Shown: positions 27,246 through 34,961 of the stretch, in pieces
How the letters are laid out: each line of letters starts with the position of its first letter
Numbering within the stretch: the stretch's first letter is position 1
NCBI GenBank assembly: GCA_030835305.1
Contig: JAURPJ010000072.1
Span: 1-64,000, forward strand
Source: Verrucomicrobiota bacterium
Lineage (GTDB): Bacteria; Verrucomicrobiota; Verrucomicrobiia; Verrucomicrobiales; Akkermansiaceae
DNA: 64,000 nt
Direction: 5' to 3'
Notes under the pieces: generated by a model
The model's database searches: none
What the model was told of the DNA's origin: nothing
Seen by the model: the letters and a program-made list of their open reading frames with translations, nothing else
Made by a program: the position numbers and the translations under genes

Positions 27246-27294
27246 TTTTAGTTGTTCTTCCCGAACTGCAATATCAGGGATAACAGAGCAAATT

Positions 27295-27687
27295 TTAAGC
27301 GCCCCCTGGGCGGAGAAATTCAAGGCCAGGGAGGTTGCGGAGAATTCCGTAAATGATTACGGCGAAGCCGAGTCCGATGCCCCAGCGGCCGCCGGTTCCA
27401 GCGCGCCATTCCGGGCGTTGCCATCCCCAGGCAATGATTTCGCGGGCCATCACGATTGCCAAAAAAGGCATCAAAATTATGGCCACCATGTTCATCTGCA
27501 GAGCAGTCACAAGATCGCCATGCATCAGGGCGCGCGTCGCCCGGGTTACTCCACATCCCGGACAATAGAGTCCGGTCGTGGAATGCAAGGGGCAGGGAGG
27601 AAGCCCGCGGAAATTCCCCCGCACCAAAGCCGCCATTACTACCGCTCCTGGAGCCAGGCTAATGACCAACCACTTACGCAAAGCCAT
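27295..27687 (-). CDS. DUF2752 membrane protein
   Basis: The protein has 130 residues with about three membrane spans (WLVISLAPGAVVMAALV, MVAIILMPFLAIVMA, IGLGFAVIIYGIL). The DUF2752 hallmark, CPLHSTTGLYCPGCGVTRA, lies in the first loop. The function of the family is unknown. The ATG at 27685-27687 overlaps the TGA of the CD225 gene by one base, so the two are co-transcribed and probably translationally coupled. DUF2752 and CD225-type genes are often neighbours in bacteria. Confidence 0.85.
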   Translation of the reverse strand: MALRKWLVISLAPGAVVMAALVRGNFRGLPPCPLHSTTGLYCPGCGVTRATRALMHGDLVTALQMNMVAIILMPFLAIVMAREIIAWGWQRPEWRAGTGGRWGIGLGFAVIIYGILRNLPGLEFLRPGGA

Positions 27688-28238
27688 CAGGCACTTAGAG
27701 CACCCCCGAGAGCGGCAAGGACAAAAATGATAATGGTCGCTCCGAAGCTCATCCAGCACCAGAACTTGGCCTTGTTGGAAGCATCCAATGCAGCCGCCAT
27801 ATTTCCACTGGCTGCCAGGCCATCCACCTTGGCTGCATAGACGATCCCAACGACACCGAAGGGAAGACAGCAGAGAATGGTGCAAGCAATTGATTGCCAA
27901 AGATAGGTCGGAGGCTTCGTTCCAAGCCCTCCACCCATCGCTCCGGCATAAGGATTGGTCGCAGGCGGGGCATAAATCTGGTCGCCAACAGGGTTCACGG
28001 CAGGAGCCGGAGTTCCAGGATTTCCGCCAGTGAGTAGTCTCGAACTGGTCGCAAGTTCGGGAATCTCGTTCAACGGTTTCCAATTCTCCATACCCTCCCT
28101 CCAGATGAGGGCATCAGCCGGAATCTGGCCCGCCGCGTGTCTCGCCTTTAAATCATCAATACCGATGGGCCCTTGCTGGGCCCCACCACTTGCGTAATAC
28201 CAATTATTCGACACCCGTGAAAAAATAGATCGTTCCAT
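27687..28238 (-). CDS. GYF_2 and CD225/dispanin domain membrane protein
   Basis: The protein has 183 residues. The N-terminus is a GYF_2 domain (NWYYASGGAQQGPIGIDDLK to ALIWREGMENWKPLNEIPEL), a fold that binds proline-rich peptides. A Pro-rich linker follows (GTPAPAVNPVGDQIYAPPAT). The CD225 part has two spans: YLWQSIACTILCCLPFGVVG with AAKVDGL after it, and FWCWMSFGATIIIFVLAAL. The family is related in fold to interferon-induced transmembrane proteins; its bacterial role is unknown. It is the first gene of the pair with DUF2752. Confidence 0.85.
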   Translation of the reverse strand: MERSIFSRVSNNWYYASGGAQQGPIGIDDLKARHAAGQIPADALIWREGMENWKPLNEIPELATSSRLLTGGNPGTPAPAVNPVGDQIYAPPATNPYAGAMGGGLGTKPPTYLWQSIACTILCCLPFGVVGIVYAAKVDGLAASGNMAAALDASNKAKFWCWMSFGATIIIFVLAALGGALSA

Positions 28239-28293
28239 CGCAAAGCCAATGAAAATCCCTTGTCATTTCCGACAAAATGTGATCATACATTGC

Positions 28294-28731
28294 TCACGAG
28301 CCCGGGAGGGAACCGCAATTCGGACAGGGGCTTGTCCACTCGACCTCACCAGTGGCGTAGGTTTCCTGTTTCCAAATGGGGACACGGGCTTTGATGGAAT
28401 CAATCAAGTAGCGGTTAGCCTCGAAGGCAGCCTCCCGATGGGCGGAGGCGGCAAGGATCACGACCGCGCACTCCCCGATTTCCAAAGTCCCGATTCGATG
28501 AATGGCCAGAGCCTTGACCATCGGAAACTTCTCCATCGTTTCCGCTACGATTCGCTCACCCTCCTTTTGCGCGAGGACGGGATGATGGGTGTAGTGGAGT
28601 TTTTCAACATCACGGCCTTCGTGGTGATTGCGGACCAAACCCTCGAATACCACAAGGGCACCGCAGGCAGGGTCAGCCATTTGCTGTCGGAGCGCAGTGA
28701 TATCAAGCGGAGTATCTCGAATAGAGAACAT
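28294..28731 (-). CDS. moaE: Molybdopterin synthase catalytic subunit MoaE
   Basis: The protein has 145 residues. MoaE transfers sulfur from the MoaD C-terminal thiocarboxylate to precursor Z, making molybdopterin. The family motifs are present: GALVVFEGLVRNHHEGRDV, LHYTHHPVLA, IHRIGTLEIGE, the active-site segment HREAAFEANRYLIDSIK, and VPIWKQETYATGEVEW. It is the last gene of the moaC-mobA/moaD-moaE operon, five bases after the MobA-MoaD stop. The 3' end carries an extra CPNC tail. Confidence 0.92.
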   Translation of the reverse strand: MFSIRDTPLDITALRQQMADPACGALVVFEGLVRNHHEGRDVEKLHYTHHPVLAQKEGERIVAETMEKFPMVKALAIHRIGTLEIGECAVVILAASAHREAAFEANRYLIDSIKARVPIWKQETYATGEVEWTSPCPNCGSLPGS

Positions 28732-28736
28732 GGTTT

Positions 28737-29579
28737 TTATCCACCGGCAAAGGGCGGCATAAATGCGATGGTTTGATCGGACGAAAGAAAGTCGGTCCAG
28801 TTGGCAAATTCGTTGTCGACGGCCGGTTTGACATGCGGAAGATCCAGCGAAAAGTGATGCTTGAGCCGCAGCTCTTCCCAAAGACCGGCAAGTGTGGCGG
28901 CTGAACTATGAAGAACCTCGGAATCTGTTCCTGCTTCCTGGCTAAGCTTGGCGAAGTATTCCACCGTGACTTCTTTTTCAACCGGACCGTTTTCGTGAAG
29001 TTGTTCGAGCTCGACCAGATGCTCGGGGCGATTAAGGTTGAGCAATGACCGGGAATCAGTGGGTTGAAGGTCGGTGCGCTTAAGAGAGGCGAGAAAGCGG
29101 CGGGCACAGCGTTGGTTCTTCTCAAGGACAGCCCAGAGCTTGGCGGCAGCGGTCGGCGAATAGAGAGCGCAAAGAGGCTCGGGCTGATCGTCAAGGGGGT
29201 TAAGAAAACAGGTGGCGTCTTTTTCACCATCGTGATGATCGACGAGAGCCTGCAGGTCTTCTTTTTTCAGGAGCGGGAGGTCGCAGGCGATGACGAGCCA
29301 ATTGGAATTGGGATCATGCTGGAAGGCGGCCTGGAGACCGCCGAGGGGGCCGGGACCAGGTTCAAGATCAGGCAGAAACTGAAAGTTCAATTTCGAACGT
29401 TCGGCGTCAAAGGTTGAGGGCCCTTCCGAAAGGTGAGCAACCGAAAGGTAAACATCGACGGTCAAGGGGCGGACGAGTTCGAGAATACGGTCGAGCTGGG
29501 TGACGCCGCCGATTTTGAGGGTGGCCTTATCCTGCCCCATGCGGGAGGATTTTCCACCAGCGAGAATGAGAGCTTTCAT
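28737..29579 (-). CDS. mobA: MobA-MoaD fusion protein
   Basis: The protein has 280 residues. Residues 1 to about 195 are a MobA-type nucleotidyltransferase, which links molybdopterin to GMP: ILAGGKSSRMGQDKATLKI, PGPGPLGGLQAAF and WLVIACDLPLL. Residues about 203-280 are a MoaD-like ubiquitin-fold domain ending in FAGG, the diglycine that is adenylated and thiocarboxylated for sulfur transfer to MoaE. The two are usually separate genes. The start overlaps the moaC stop by four bases (ATGA). The MoaD tail is the true C-terminus, so it can still be activated. No MoeB-type activator lies nearby. Confidence 0.88.
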   Translation of the reverse strand: MKALILAGGKSSRMGQDKATLKIGGVTQLDRILELVRPLTVDVYLSVAHLSEGPSTFDAERSKLNFQFLPDLEPGPGPLGGLQAAFQHDPNSNWLVIACDLPLLKKEDLQALVDHHDGEKDATCFLNPLDDQPEPLCALYSPTAAAKLWAVLEKNQRCARRFLASLKRTDLQPTDSRSLLNLNRPEHLVELEQLHENGPVEKEVTVEYFAKLSQEAGTDSEVLHSSAATLAGLWEELRLKHHFSLDLPHVKPAVDNEFANWTDFLSSDQTIAFMPPFAGG

Positions 29580-30049
29580 GCCTGGTAGTCGGAATTGCCG
29601 CCGGTCTTCTTGGCGAGTTTGAGATCGGAAATGACAATGGCCGGATTGGCGGCCTTGCACATATCGTAGAGTGTCAGCGCAGCCACCGAAGCGCCGGTAA
29701 GAGCTTCCATTTCAACCCCAGTGCGAGAAGTCGTTTTGGCGGTCGAAGTGACGAGGAGAGATTCATCGTCATGGGGCGTGATCTCGATCCTGGCCGAGTC
29801 GAGCGGGATCGGGTGACAAAGCGGAATGAGATCGGAGGTCTTCTTGGTTCCGGTAATGCCGGCCAGAATCGCAGTCTGGAGAACCGGGCCCTTTTTGTTG
29901 CGTAATTCTCCATCATCCATTTGCGATAATAACTCGCGGCCTAGGGTCACAAGGCAGGTCGCAGCGGCGACCCGCACAGTCTCGGCTTTTGCCGAAACAT
30001 CGACCATGAGCGGCTGGTTGGATTCATTAAGGTGGGAAAGGTCGGCCAT
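29576..30049 (-). CDS. moaC: Cyclic pyranopterin monophosphate synthase MoaC
   Basis: The protein has 157 residues. With MoaA, it converts GTP-derived 3',8-cH2GTP to cyclic pyranopterin monophosphate, the first step of molybdenum cofactor synthesis. Motifs are MVDVSAK, IAGITGTKKTSDLIPLCHPI, VEMEALTGASVAALTLYDMC and the active-site KKTGG. The ATG at 30049 is favoured since the family begins at this point (LSHLNESNQPLMVDV), though the frame is open further upstream. It is the first gene of the operon; moaA is not in the window. Confidence 0.93.
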   Translation of the reverse strand: MADLSHLNESNQPLMVDVSAKAETVRVAAATCLVTLGRELLSQMDDGELRNKKGPVLQTAILAGITGTKKTSDLIPLCHPIPLDSARIEITPHDDESLLVTSTAKTTSRTGVEMEALTGASVAALTLYDMCKAANPAIVISDLKLAKKTGGNSDYQA

Positions 30050-30272
30050 CGCGGGGAGATTGCGTGTGAGGCCGCCGGAAGTCAACCAACGGAGAAGTCA
30101 TCACGAAACCACCATCGCGGAGACCTTGTCAGGCACACCGACGGCTACGAAGAAGGAATAGACTACCAGCTAATGTGGTGAAGAGGGCCAAGGAGAGCTC
30201 AGGGACGGCGTCGGGAGCGCGGAGCCCATGAACATCTTGTCTGCAGTGCAGCAAGGATTCTGTAAGAGCAAG

Positions 30273-31343
30273 CTACTTGATCTCTTCGCGCTTTCCGTTG
30301 GCATTCACCATAGTGAGCATCCCTCCGGTCATATCGGAAATTGTTTTGAGATCCGCCTTGGCCTTGGGGTGCATCAGGGCCACGCAGTTTATAACCACGC
30401 CCATCTTTTTGGCACGTTCCCCAATTTCCCGGGCCCATTCTGCCGAGCCGCTCGCGCTACCATCGGTCATAAAATAGATCGTTTGCGGCGGTGGGTCCAT
30501 ATCGAGTGCCATATGAATCGGATGATGCCAAATTGTACCCCAAACCAACTTCGTCTCGTTGACAATTTTCTGAAGCCTCTTGACCTCTCGATCATCGATC
30601 TCCCACCAAGGCGCTTTTTGCTTGGGTCCGTCGGGCTGCCATCCGTGAGCTCCTCCCGTGGTCTTCCACTTGAAACTTTTCCCCTTGGGCGGATCGATTA
30701 CAGCCTCTTTTTGCTTGATCATCTTGACTTTGTCTCCCGCCACCCAGGCGGGGCCGGCGAAGAAAATTATCCCGATCTTCAAACCATTTTGCATCTTCTG
30801 CAATGAATCGGACAGTTCCTTCCGCATGAGCATATCGCGCCCCTGCCCCTTCATCGAGGCCGAGTAATCGATGACGTAAGCCAAACGCTCGGAGGTCGAA
30901 GTCTGCCCAAAAAAGGTTGAGCCACCTCCACTTCCAAACCCTTCCCCATCGCCCCACCCTTCCCCAAAATCCTCTCCCACGCCGATATCCATCGAAACAT
31001 CCTCGACCACGATCTCCGGGACCGGAATCGGGGTCGGTGATTCGGTGTTTGCCACCACCATCCTAGAAGCCGCCATACTTGGAGCCGAAGGCTTACGCTG
31101 GACGTTAGTTTGAACCTTGGGCTGCTTCACCTTCTGCTCGGGCTCGGATACTCCGGAGTAGGCCACCAGCGACGGTTGCTCGATCGGCTTCACCGCCATC
31201 AAAATCACCGCCAGCATGAGGCCAATGAGAGCCATGAGCAGGAGTGCCGTAATCAAGCTCACCAAGGTAGCGGTCCGCTGCTGGCGTTTCACGATTGACC
31301 GAGCCGATGGTCGGGAAATTGGTGCAACTTCGTTCTCGGTCAT
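30273..31343 (-). CDS. Membrane-anchored VWA-domain protein
   Basis: The protein has 356 residues. A short cytoplasmic N-terminus is followed by one span (LVSLITALLLMALIGLMLAV), a Pro-rich linker and a Gly/acidic-rich stretch (DIGVGEDFGEGWGDGEGFG). The von Willebrand A domain (about 160-356) has a MIDAS motif DYSASMKG, the later QTIYFMTDGSASGSAEW metal-site loop and VVINCVALMHP. A Lys/Trp-rich insertion (WKTTGGAHGWQPDG) interrupts the fold. Proteins of this layout are common in Verrucomicrobia and Planctomycetes; the ligand is unknown. It diverges from the DUF3592-like gene at 31513. Confidence 0.82.
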   Translation of the reverse strand: MTENEVAPISRPSARSIVKRQQRTATLVSLITALLLMALIGLMLAVILMAVKPIEQPSLVAYSGVSEPEQKVKQPKVQTNVQRKPSAPSMAASRMVVANTESPTPIPVPEIVVEDVSMDIGVGEDFGEGWGDGEGFGSGGGSTFFGQTSTSERLAYVIDYSASMKGQGRDMLMRKELSDSLQKMQNGLKIGIIFFAGPAWVAGDKVKMIKQKEAVIDPPKGKSFKWKTTGGAHGWQPDGPKQKAPWWEIDDREVKRLQKIVNETKLVWGTIWHHPIHMALDMDPPPQTIYFMTDGSASGSAEWAREIGERAKKMGVVINCVALMHPKAKADLKTISDMTGGMLTMVNANGKREEIK

Positions 31344-31512
31344 TAATAAGAATGATGATTCGTAAAACCTGCCGGGCGGACTTCCCGATCGGCCAGCGAC
31401 CATAGCGATTCAAATCCGCCACCCGCCAGCCCTAATTTTGACCTCTCACAATTTTTTTACAATCCGAAGCTCCTTTCGTGACCTTCCCCCCATTAAAGAA
31501 TAAGATCGCCCC

Positions 31513-32829
31513 GTGACGATCAAACAACTTCTAAATCTCACCAACGCCGGCCTCCTGGTTATCGTTGCTGGATTGGTCGTTGCAGGGCTGACCGTCAATT
31601 TATCCAAACGTAATGATGAATTCCTGAAAGAAGGGCTGACCCGGCCGGGCCGCGTCATCAGCCTTCATGAAGCCGATCCCGACTCCAAAACTAACGCCTC
31701 CGTTAAGGTTCGGGCGAACCTCGCAAGTTCGGAAGAAGAAACACTCATCAGTATCGTCGAAGTCGAGATCCCGGCGGAAACCTTTCATGAGACCGAAGTT
31801 GGCTCCCAAATTTCGCTTCTCGTCCTGCCCGGAGATCCACCCTCCGTTCGGCTCAAAACAAAAACCGAGGGAGCAACCTTTGGCACCGGCTATCTGCTCG
31901 CCACCGCCATTAGCATTCTCGGACTGGTCCTGATTGGTCTCGATCGATGGAATCTTAAACCACGCGCGCCACGCTCCGCGCGTGACGGCCGACTGCCCCG
32001 TGGCCCGGCTCTCTCGGACTCCCTCCAAAAAATCGCGGTCAAATCAACCGTGCTTTACGATGGCCCCTTCGAGTTTTCCTACGCCGAAGAAAAGACCCGC
32101 ATAGACCTTTCCGATGGAACCTCGCTACGCATCAATCAATACCGGCCTCTCGCCGACCTCGCCTCGGCAGTTCCAAAGAAAGATCTCCTCGAGATTCTGC
32201 GCACCGCCAAAAGCAATTGGAATATTCCCTCCGACACCGACGCCAAAACCACTCTGGCCCGGCTCGTGAAGGAACGGGAGATCACCGATGCCGACCAATT
32301 TTTTATCAACCGGGATCATCTCAGCATTCTTTCGCGCGATGAGGTCGACAACGGCCGTTGGTATTCATGGGTCCGCGGAGTTTGGCAGCTGTCATCCGCC
32401 GGTCGTATGCTCACCGGTCTCCTCTCCGTAAATCCCGCCCTAGTCCGGAAAACGGCAGATAAAGTCCTTTATCACGAAGACCTCGCACTCGTCTCCTCAC
32501 TCGCCCCCCACCTCGCCCCCATGCGTAAATCCCCCTCAGGTACTCCGGATGACAAACGTGCCCTCGCACTCGCCACCGAGCTCATTGAAGGTCTCCAAAA
32601 TGAGAAATGCCCGTGCCAAATCTACACCGCTCACACCGGATTTTCACCCGAGCTTCTTTTTGAAAAGAAGAAGATGAAGAAGAAAACATCGGACGGTAGA
32701 AACGACCCCCGCGCCACCCATGGTTTCGCGTGCACCCGCTGCGAACGCATGTATTCTGTCACGACCAAGGTTCGCAACGGCCAACCACACTTCCATTGGG
32801 CGGAAACCTCCGGCCCCAATGAAGCTTGA
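31513..32829 (+). CDS. Two-span membrane protein with cytoplasmic Cys-rich end
   Basis: The protein has 438 residues from a GTG start. The first span is LLVIVAGLVVAGLTVNL. A beta-rich DUF3592-like domain follows (RPGRVISLHEADPDSKTNAS to GSQISLLVLPGDP), then the second span (GYLLATAISILGLVLIGL). The large remaining domain has no family I can name. It ends with two Cys pairs, CPCQIY and FACTRCERMYSVT, which look like a zinc-ribbon. The gene diverges from the VWA gene. Its TGA overlaps the next possible start (TTGA). Confidence 0.6.
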   Translation: MTIKQLLNLTNAGLLVIVAGLVVAGLTVNLSKRNDEFLKEGLTRPGRVISLHEADPDSKTNASVKVRANLASSEEETLISIVEVEIPAETFHETEVGSQISLLVLPGDPPSVRLKTKTEGATFGTGYLLATAISILGLVLIGLDRWNLKPRAPRSARDGRLPRGPALSDSLQKIAVKSTVLYDGPFEFSYAEEKTRIDLSDGTSLRINQYRPLADLASAVPKKDLLEILRTAKSNWNIPSDTDAKTTLARLVKEREITDADQFFINRDHLSILSRDEVDNGRWYSWVRGVWQLSSAGRMLTGLLSVNPALVRKTADKVLYHEDLALVSSLAPHLAPMRKSPSGTPDDKRALALATELIEGLQNEKCPCQIYTAHTGFSPELLFEKKKMKKKTSDGRNDPRATHGFACTRCERMYSVTTKVRNGQPHFHWAETSGPNEA

Positions 32830-33131
32830 AATTTTTGCTGCAAAATCTCTTCTTCATTTTCATCAGCCTCACTTTCACGGTGTGGGCAAGTCGGGAAGAA
32901 TACTTTACGGACCTGTGTATTCCAACCGGCTCCAGCGGGATCACTCTTACGCTGATACGCACCTTCCACGATTCCCCTTCCCTCTTCAAATTCTACCCCG
33001 ATTTCTCCGGCGCCCTTGATCCCAGGCCGCTGAGCCGGGAGTTCATGGCCTTCGGGCTCAGGGTTTCTTCAACTCCGGCAGACCCTGAAGACCAATCGTC
33101 AAATTTTTGGCCTCACTTCTTTGCCTTTTGA
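32826..33131 (+). CDS. Hypothetical short secreted protein, possibly truncated
   Basis: A 101-codon frame starts with TTG overlapping the stop of the previous gene. It opens with a credible signal peptide ([20 protein letters not shown]), followed by about 80 polar residues with no recognised family ([19 protein letters not shown] and so on). The 3' end overlaps the convergent sulfatase by 19 bases. It may be a real coupled gene, or what is left of a longer secreted protein. Confidence 0.35.
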   Translation: MKFLLQNLFFIFISLTFTVWASREEYFTDLCIPTGSSGITLTLIRTFHDSPSLFKFYPDFSGALDPRPLSREFMAFGLRVSSTPADPEDQSSNFWPHFFAF

Positions 33132-34591
33132 AATTTCACCTTGTCACTCATTGGCAGCACCCGGTCGAACAAGGTGATGTATTTCTGATACCCGTTCCTT
33201 TTTACCGCCTCATTCTTCCAGTGCTTGAGTTGGGCGTCATACTTGTCCCGCAGGCTTACGAGATGCTCTTTCTGCTTCGGCATTGAGACCAGATTGGTCA
33301 ACTCCATGGGATCGTCTTTGAGATTAAAAAGCTCCTCGGTGGGCTTCATCTCATCGTTTTCATACCACCAGTAAGTATACTTGAACGGCCCCGAAACAAT
33401 ACTCAGGCAGGTCGTAGGCGCAGGCGGGAAGGTATTCATCAGTGCGAGGGTCTCGTGCCCGCCTTCCTCCGGCTTCTCGAGCAGAGACAACAGGCTTTTC
33501 CCATCCATGTTCTCCGTCGGTTCGAGGCCGGCAAGCTCCAAAATCGTAGGTGCAAAGTCAATGTTCCCGGTCAAGCGATCGCAACGGATCTTCTTTCCCG
33601 AGCTCCCGGCACGCGGGTCAAAAATAATCAGAGGCACGCGTGAAGACTCCTCCATCGGCAGCACCTTGGAACCATATCCATGCGAACCGCAAATGAAGCC
33701 ATTGTCGCTGGTGTAAATGATGACGGTATTGTCGATCATTTCTTGCGATTTCAGCTCATCACGAATCATTCCGAGGGCGTAGTCGATTGCGTAAATCTGC
33801 TGGTAGTAGGTCGCCATGACACGGTCGTAATTCTTATCGTATCCCCACTCCTCAAAGCGAGGATACTGCCTCCCCTGCTTACTTTGAGGAGCGAGGTGCT
33901 CACCGTAGCGCCGTCCATAGTTCGCGGGCTTGGTGAACTTTTTCCCATGATAAACGTGATCGAAACGCGGATCAGGTGTGGTCGGCCGGTGTGGTGCCTT
34001 AAAGCTGATCGAAAGACAGAAAGGCTTTTTGTTTTCAACCGCCTTCCTGATGACCTCTTTGCCAAAAGCCCCGTAGGAAAGAGTCGAATGCGGATACTTT
34101 TTCGCAAACCTCTTCATCGAAGGATTCCTCGCCGTCTCGTAATTCGTCTGGCCTTTTCCTCCTCCATAGAAGTCAAATTCCTCCTCACAAATCCCCTTGC
34201 CGTCCACCACAATTCCAAACTTCCCAGCGAAGGCCGTGAGATAACCTGCTTTCCGCAAACGAACCGGATAAGACTTGCTCCAGGTCTCGGCAGACATATT
34301 TCCATGGACAAAATTACACCCGGTCTTGTATTCGTACATTCCGGTGAACACGTTGGCACGGCTTCCCATGCAAATCGCAGTGGTGTCGTAGTGACGATCA
34401 AAGATCATCCCGTCATCGGCAAGTTGATCCATGTTGGGGGTTTGCACCTCCGGGTTCCCGTAACACCCCATCGAAAGCGTATTTTGGTCATCCGCCATTA
34501 GGAAAATGATGTTTGGCTTGGGGGGGGTCTCTTCTTCCACGACCTTTGAAAATCCGGGAAGAACACTCAGAAAAAACATGAACCATCTCAT
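33113..34591 (-). CDS. Secreted sulfatase with C-M-G-S-R active site
   Basis: The protein has about 492 residues with a signal peptide ([13 protein letters not shown]). It is an S1-family sulfatase: [19 protein letters not shown] gives the metal-binding Asp pair, [13 protein letters not shown] holds the Cys that is converted to formylglycine, then [15 protein letters not shown] and [16 protein letters not shown]. It would remove sulfate esters from glycans outside the cytoplasm. The usual Pro of C-x-P-S-R is Gly here. An upstream TTG (34627) or ATG (34603) is also in frame. No sulfatase-maturating enzyme gene is visible. Confidence 0.88.
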   Translation of the reverse strand: MRWFMFFLSVLPGFSKVVEEETPPKPNIIFLMADDQNTLSMGCYGNPEVQTPNMDQLADDGMIFDRHYDTTAICMGSRANVFTGMYEYKTGCNFVHGNMSAETWSKSYPVRLRKAGYLTAFAGKFGIVVDGKGICEEEFDFYGGGKGQTNYETARNPSMKRFAKKYPHSTLSYGAFGKEVIRKAVENKKPFCLSISFKAPHRPTTPDPRFDHVYHGKKFTKPANYGRRYGEHLAPQSKQGRQYPRFEEWGYDKNYDRVMATYYQQIYAIDYALGMIRDELKSQEMIDNTVIIYTSDNGFICGSHGYGSKVLPMEESSRVPLIIFDPRAGSSGKKIRCDRLTGNIDFAPTILELAGLEPTENMDGKSLLSLLEKPEEGGHETLALMNTFPPAPTTCLSIVSGPFKYTYWWYENDEMKPTEELFNLKDDPMELTNLVSMPKQKEHLVSLRDKYDAQLKHWKNEAVKRNGYQKYITLFDRVLPMSDKVKFQKAKK

Positions 34592-34764
34592 GACCAAAAC
34601 CATGATCCGCAAACACACTCGCGCCAAGAGCCAAACTCACCTTCCCCTCCTTCGTCCCCTGCTACTTATGGGATGCAAAGATACGCACTTCGATGTTTGC
34701 ATCATCACGACGCGTGTACTTCACCCCCGCCGGGTGGGTTCTCCTTTTGCCATCACCCGATCTC

Positions 34765-34929
34765 TCATCCGCCCCGCCCATCCAGATTTGCGAGGAGGTA
34801 GAAGACAAGACTCAACCCACCAAGGGGAAGAAAAACGAAGTAGCCAACGAGTTTGACCAAAAAGCTGCCACCCGTGAGATAACCAAGGAAAATCCCAATG
34901 ATTGCTGAAACGATGAGTCCTGGTTTCAT
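34765..34929 (-). CDS. Small two-span membrane protein (54 residues)
   Basis: Reading leftward from ATG 34929 to TGA 34765-34767 gives 54 residues with two hydrophobic segments, LIVSAIIGIFLGYLTGG and VGYFVFLPLGGLSLVFYLLA. The linker is short and basic, and the tail is NLDGRGG. The composition and spacing look like a real membrane protein. It follows the kinase gene by 32 bases on the same strand and may be co-transcribed with it. No family recognised. Confidence 0.55.
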   Translation of the reverse strand: MKPGLIVSAIIGIFLGYLTGGSFLVKLVGYFVFLPLGGLSLVFYLLANLDGRGG

Positions 34930-34961
34930 CCCGTCAGGCAAGCACAGCGGCTTGATGAATT

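Noticed and set aside
30090..30160. A possible riboswitch or leader before moaC
   Set aside because: I looked for a molybdenum-cofactor riboswitch-like fold; the stretch is short and has no convincing stems. An 18-codon frame there has no support.
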